24,791 nucleotides of DNA, taken from IMG/VR virus record IMGVR_UViG_3300000553_000320, positions 1 through 24,791 of that record; one strand, written 5' to 3'. Every line of letters begins with the position of its first letter. Position 1 is the stretch's first letter. The stretch is from a virus. Shown here in pieces: positions 22,160 through 24,791 of the stretch. Both the position numbers and the translations under genes were made by a program. Below the pieces are notes generated by a model that was not told the DNA's origin, searched no databases, and saw only the letters and a program-made list of their open reading frames with translations.

Positions 22160-23563
22160 TTATTTTGAAGATTTAATATTAGCTAACATACTTTTTAATC
22201 TGCTGCTATCGACTGTTGCCGTGACTTTACTAGATTCAGTATCAATGTTGCCAGCCGCTCTTACGACACTGCCAGTTTTAAGACCGTCGAAGATAGTATT
22301 TGATGGTTTCTTGAACTGAGATGTTTGGCTATCATCATCTGGAAGATCGCGAATACGCAAACTATCAATATCAAATTCAAGTTCAACCTTTTGTCCAACG
22401 CCACTGCTGCTACGAGTTTTCATAATTTGAAGTTGATATTTGCCGTGCTCACGCATACTGCGTGTTGTAAAAATGCCGAATAGATTGTCTGCAGTATTGA
22501 TTTTTGAAATACCGCCACTAATATGACTGTGGTCAAACTCTACTTCTTCAACACTTGCACGATTTAACTGCGATGCTGTAACCAATAAGATTTGCATTTC
22601 TTTGGCAAAATTACGAATTTCCTCACTTACATACTTGTCCTTGACAAACAAATCACTTGGGCTAACCTTTGCACTAACAGGCATTAGCAAATCAAGATAA
22701 TCAATCATAACAAAATCTACACGACGACCGCTGCGGATTTGCAGTTCTTTAATATAAGCACGAACATCGTTGATATTGCTTTGCGCTGGCAAATATTTGA
22801 TTTGTAACTTACCACTCTTTTTACCCATCATGATAACCTTCATATCTACATTGTCAATATCTCTGAAGATATCTTTACTTGGAATATTAGTAATCATACT
22901 ATCAATACGCATAGAGGTTAGTTCTTCACTCAATTCTAGCGTAATATAAACGCCATTGAGACCAAGTTGCATCCAGTTAACTGCAATGTTTTGCATAAAC
23001 AGTGACTTACCGCTACCGCTACCACCAGCAAATATATTCAACTCGCCCTTATTAAACCCACCAAATAGTTTCTGGTCAAGTGCGTTCCATCCTGTAGAAA
23101 CCTGCCCATTGTTATCTTTAATTCTCATCAAACGGGCTTTAGGATCAGCAAAGTAGTCTGTGCCAAGGTCTTTAGTCAAGCTAATTTGCACTGCATCCTT
23201 AATAAGTTTCTCAACAGGATCAAAATCGCCTTTCTCAAGCAAGTCAGCAGCGGCAAGAATTGCTCGTTCAAGTTCTTTTTGTCTAGTAAATCCCTCGAAC
23301 TCATCTAAAAACCAAGAGGTATGGTCATCTGTCATTCCAGAAATTGGTTGAAATGTATTATTGGTGGCAGCATTAATTTGCTCATGCAACGGCATAATAG
23401 TATGCTTTTCACAGTGTTCCTTAATGAACTCTGCTGCACTTTTTAAACTACGATCAAAGTTATTTGGATTAAAAATATTTTGAACGCGCACATAACTTTG
23501 CGAATCGCTCAGCATCATTTCAATGAATAGCTTTTGGATTTGTGCGTCGTATGTTTTTGCCAT
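22160..23563 (-). CDS. replicative DNA helicase, DnaB family (T4 gp41-like)
   Basis: Protein of 467 aa, a typical length. Residues 1-130 form the helical N-terminal domain that contacts primase, and 150-420 the RecA-like motor. Walker A is GGSGSGKS (180-187), catalytic Glu210 follows in TLELSEE, Walker B is VMIDYL with Asp288, motif H3/Q is TASQLNR (about 328), and the arginine finger region is KTRSSSG. It unwinds DNA at the fork as a hexamer. The gene lies one gene downstream of the primase, as befits a primosome. It has no ribosome site; a promoter ends 6 nt before the ATG at 23563, so it may be expressed early as a leaderless message. Confidence 0.96.
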   Translation of the reverse strand: MAKTYDAQIQKLFIEMMLSDSQSYVRVQNIFNPNNFDRSLKSAAEFIKEHCEKHTIMPLHEQINAATNNTFQPISGMTDDHTSWFLDEFEGFTRQKELERAILAAADLLEKGDFDPVEKLIKDAVQISLTKDLGTDYFADPKARLMRIKDNNGQVSTGWNALDQKLFGGFNKGELNIFAGGSGSGKSLFMQNIAVNWMQLGLNGVYITLELSEELTSMRIDSMITNIPSKDIFRDIDNVDMKVIMMGKKSGKLQIKYLPAQSNINDVRAYIKELQIRSGRRVDFVMIDYLDLLMPVSAKVSPSDLFVKDKYVSEEIRNFAKEMQILLVTASQLNRASVEEVEFDHSHISGGISKINTADNLFGIFTTRSMREHGKYQLQIMKTRSSSGVGQKVELEFDIDSLRIRDLPDDDSQTSQFKKPSNTIFDGLKTGSVVRAAGNIDTESSKVTATVDSSRLKSMLANIKSSK

Positions 23564-23569
23564 ATGTGT

Positions 23570-23598
23570 ATTATATCTTTATTCTTGGTTGTTGTCAC
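23570..23598 (-). promoter_or_regulatory. sigma70-type promoter giving a leaderless helicase mRNA
   Basis: GTGACA (23598-23593), 17-nt spacer, perfect TATAAT (23575-23570), then 6 nt to the ATG. The -35 lies in the end of the upstream gene. Confidence 0.6.
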
Positions 23599-24250
23599 TA
23601 TTTTTAGTTAAGTCGATAAGCCATTTGTTTTTGCTTGCCCAGCAATCGTAAGTACTTTCAAATAAAGTATTATCAAACTCAACTTGGGAAATATTATTAA
23701 CCAATGTTTTACATTTATTTTTATCAAAAATATCAACTATATCTATTCTGTTTATTCCTAGTTTTTTCCATTCATTTAGTGCATGTAGTCTACTTTTTTG
23801 TATTGCCAACAATGCGGTTTCTTCGTTTGGATATTTTATTTTTGCAAATTTAGGATTTCCAGAATTGCATTTCAACCATTCAATTATACTCGAATAATCT
23901 TGATTTATTCTTTTTTTAACAAACGCCGCCGTGGTAACTTCACAAAACAGACTATCATCTATATAATAAAATTTACATTTTGGAAAACGATTAATTATTT
24001 CGTTATTGCAGAAATGCGAGTTGCCAGTATCATATTCATAAGATGATATATTTTCTTCAAAACTATTATTAAAAAAAAGAGAATGAAAATATCGTTTAGA
24101 AATACTTTCTATACCTTGTTCAAGGGCACCGTTATCATCAATAATTCTGCTTTCTGTTGGCAACTTATATCGCTGCTGCAAAATAAGAAAAGTAAGAAAA
24201 TCGCCACATGCACCACCATTGAATACTATGCATATTTTAGGTTTAAACAT
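23579..24250 (-). CDS. protein of unknown function between primase and helicase
   Basis: Protein of 223 aa. The ATG at 24250 overlaps the primase stop (TAATG); a GTG at 24259 is less likely. The start KICIVFNGGACGDFLTFLI is a hydrophobic strand, Gly-rich turn and helix, somewhat like the phosphate-binding start of sulfotransferase or kinase-like P-loop proteins, but it lacks a GKS/GKT. The later part has LHALNEWKKLGINRIDIVDIFD and ends in Asp/Asn-rich residues. A/T-rich codon use suggests an accessory gene inserted into the primosome pair. Function unknown. Confidence 0.65.
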   Translation of the reverse strand: MFKPKICIVFNGGACGDFLTFLILQQRYKLPTESRIIDDNGALEQGIESISKRYFHSLFFNNSFEENISSYEYDTGNSHFCNNEIINRFPKCKFYYIDDSLFCEVTTAAFVKKRINQDYSSIIEWLKCNSGNPKFAKIKYPNEETALLAIQKSRLHALNEWKKLGINRIDIVDIFDKNKCKTLVNNISQVEFDNTLFESTYDCWASKNKWLIDLTKNSDNNQE

Positions 24251-24791
24251 TAAAACCACTTTCGTGAATGTAACTGTATTTTTAATTTATTATTCTGCAC
24301 ACTGTTTAAAATACTACGCATAGTAAACAACTGCCCATACTTAGCAACAGCATCTGATACATCTTTAATTCCCGCTTCCCAATCAGGAAATGCTACTCCC
24401 CAACCATATTTTAGTGCAGCATCTACCATTGCCCCACCAGCTTTATCACGATCAGGCACGACAATGATATCACGGTCAAGTGTCTCAATAACTTGAGCCT
24501 GTCCATCATTGATTTCATTGCTACAAATAGCAAGTGCACCAATAGCAACTGCATCAAGCAATCCTTCAACGACGATGCAAAACTGTGCATCCTTGTGTTG
24601 CCGATCATAGCCCCATATCAAATTACTTGGATAGTTAGAAAAATATTTGACTTTCTTTTTACCATCTTCAAACAGCCGCCCACTAAATCCCATAGGTTTG
24701 TTTTTCCAAGTAAATGGAACAAGCACACGGTTTCTTAGTAAAGGGTCGTCTGTCCAGTAAAAATCAGATAACTTATCGCCAAAACCTCTAG
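24250..24791 (-). CDS. DNA primase, C-terminal part (T4 gp61-like Toprim), partial
   Basis: The frame is open to the window edge, so the N-terminus is missing (179 aa visible). The Toprim motifs are clear: FCIVVEGLLDAVAIGALA with the catalytic Glu, and IVVPDRDKAGG with the Asp-x-Asp, followed by a Gly/Trp-rich region (YGWGVAFPDW) and KDVSDAVAKYG. Toprim primases make RNA primers and work with the helicase encoded two genes on. The end resembles phage DnaG/gp61-type primases, and no zinc motif is visible in this part. Confidence 0.9.
   Translation of the reverse strand, partial: RGFGDKLSDFYWTDDPLLRNRVLVPFTWKNKPMGFSGRLFEDGKKKVKYFSNYPSNLIWGYDRQHKDAQFCIVVEGLLDAVAIGALAICSNEINDGQAQVIETLDRDIIVVPDRDKAGGAMVDAALKYGWGVAFPDWEAGIKDVSDAVAKYGQLFTMRSILNSVQNNKLKIQLHSRKWF

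Noticed and set aside
1-24791. tRNA genes, CRISPR arrays, insertion sequences, integrase or attachment sites
   Set aside because: None was seen by reading. A covariance-model or repeat search was not possible here.

Overview
The window is a piece of an AT-rich, tightly packed genome of a tailed phage of the T4-like (contractile-tail) type, probably from an aquatic Gram-negative host. The evidence is a class Ia ribonucleotide reductase operon with glutaredoxin, a gp61-like Toprim primase followed by a gp41-like DnaB-family helicase, a PAAR spike protein, a very large tail fibre with a tropism-determinant-like N-terminus, free-standing GIY-YIG homing endonucleases, and TATAAATA-like late promoter boxes. 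No tRNA, rRNA, CRISPR array, transposase or integrase was seen. All genes but one lie on the minus strand, and no gene-free stretch exceeds about 80 bases. The host cannot be named from the sequence.

Layout by descending coordinate, the direction of minus-strand transcription. (1) 24791-21368: end of the primase, an unknown protein, the replicative helicase and a 2OG-Fe(II) oxygenase-like protein. (2) 20514-21398: the only plus-strand gene, overlapping the oxygenase tail to tail. (3) 20434-14908: small proteins mostly of unknown function (82, 380, 126, 121, 90, 145, 312 and 113 aa, a nucleotidyltransferase-fold protein, and 112 aa). The 126-aa gene stands alone between a perfect TATAAATA box and a strong terminator. 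(4) 14864-10010: a Cas4/RecB-like nuclease, a 1217-aa tail fibre (propeller plus pectate-lyase-like helix), and a 159-aa unknown. (5) 9998-2912: the nucleotide-reduction operon. nrdA is split in two by a GIY-YIG endonuclease, a radical SAM gene lies between nrdA and nrdB, and a second GIY-YIG protein with a Cys/His/Asp front domain lies between nrdB and glutaredoxin. (6) 2934-1: an Sm-like small protein, then a probable cell-puncturing cassette: PAAR protein, beta-rich virion protein, and a GH24 lysozyme running off the window.

How it works together: the primase and helicase unwind and prime phage DNA, while NrdA (two chains), NrdB and glutaredoxin supply deoxynucleotides. The late region makes virion parts, and PAAR, lysozyme and fibre handle host contact and envelope penetration.

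The most interesting signals are the following. nrdA is in pieces, with its two redox cysteines on different chains. At two genes (the homing endonuclease and the tail fibre) the ribosome binding site sits in a hairpin whose 5' arm overlaps a late promoter box, the temporal switch described for several T4 genes. Three genes lack a Shine-Dalgarno sequence and have a sigma70-type promoter exactly 6 nt before the ATG, which predicts leaderless mRNA. PAAR and lysozyme proteins share Gly/Leu zipper tails. A radical SAM gene and a Cys-His-Asp/GIY-YIG fusion sit inside the nrd operon.
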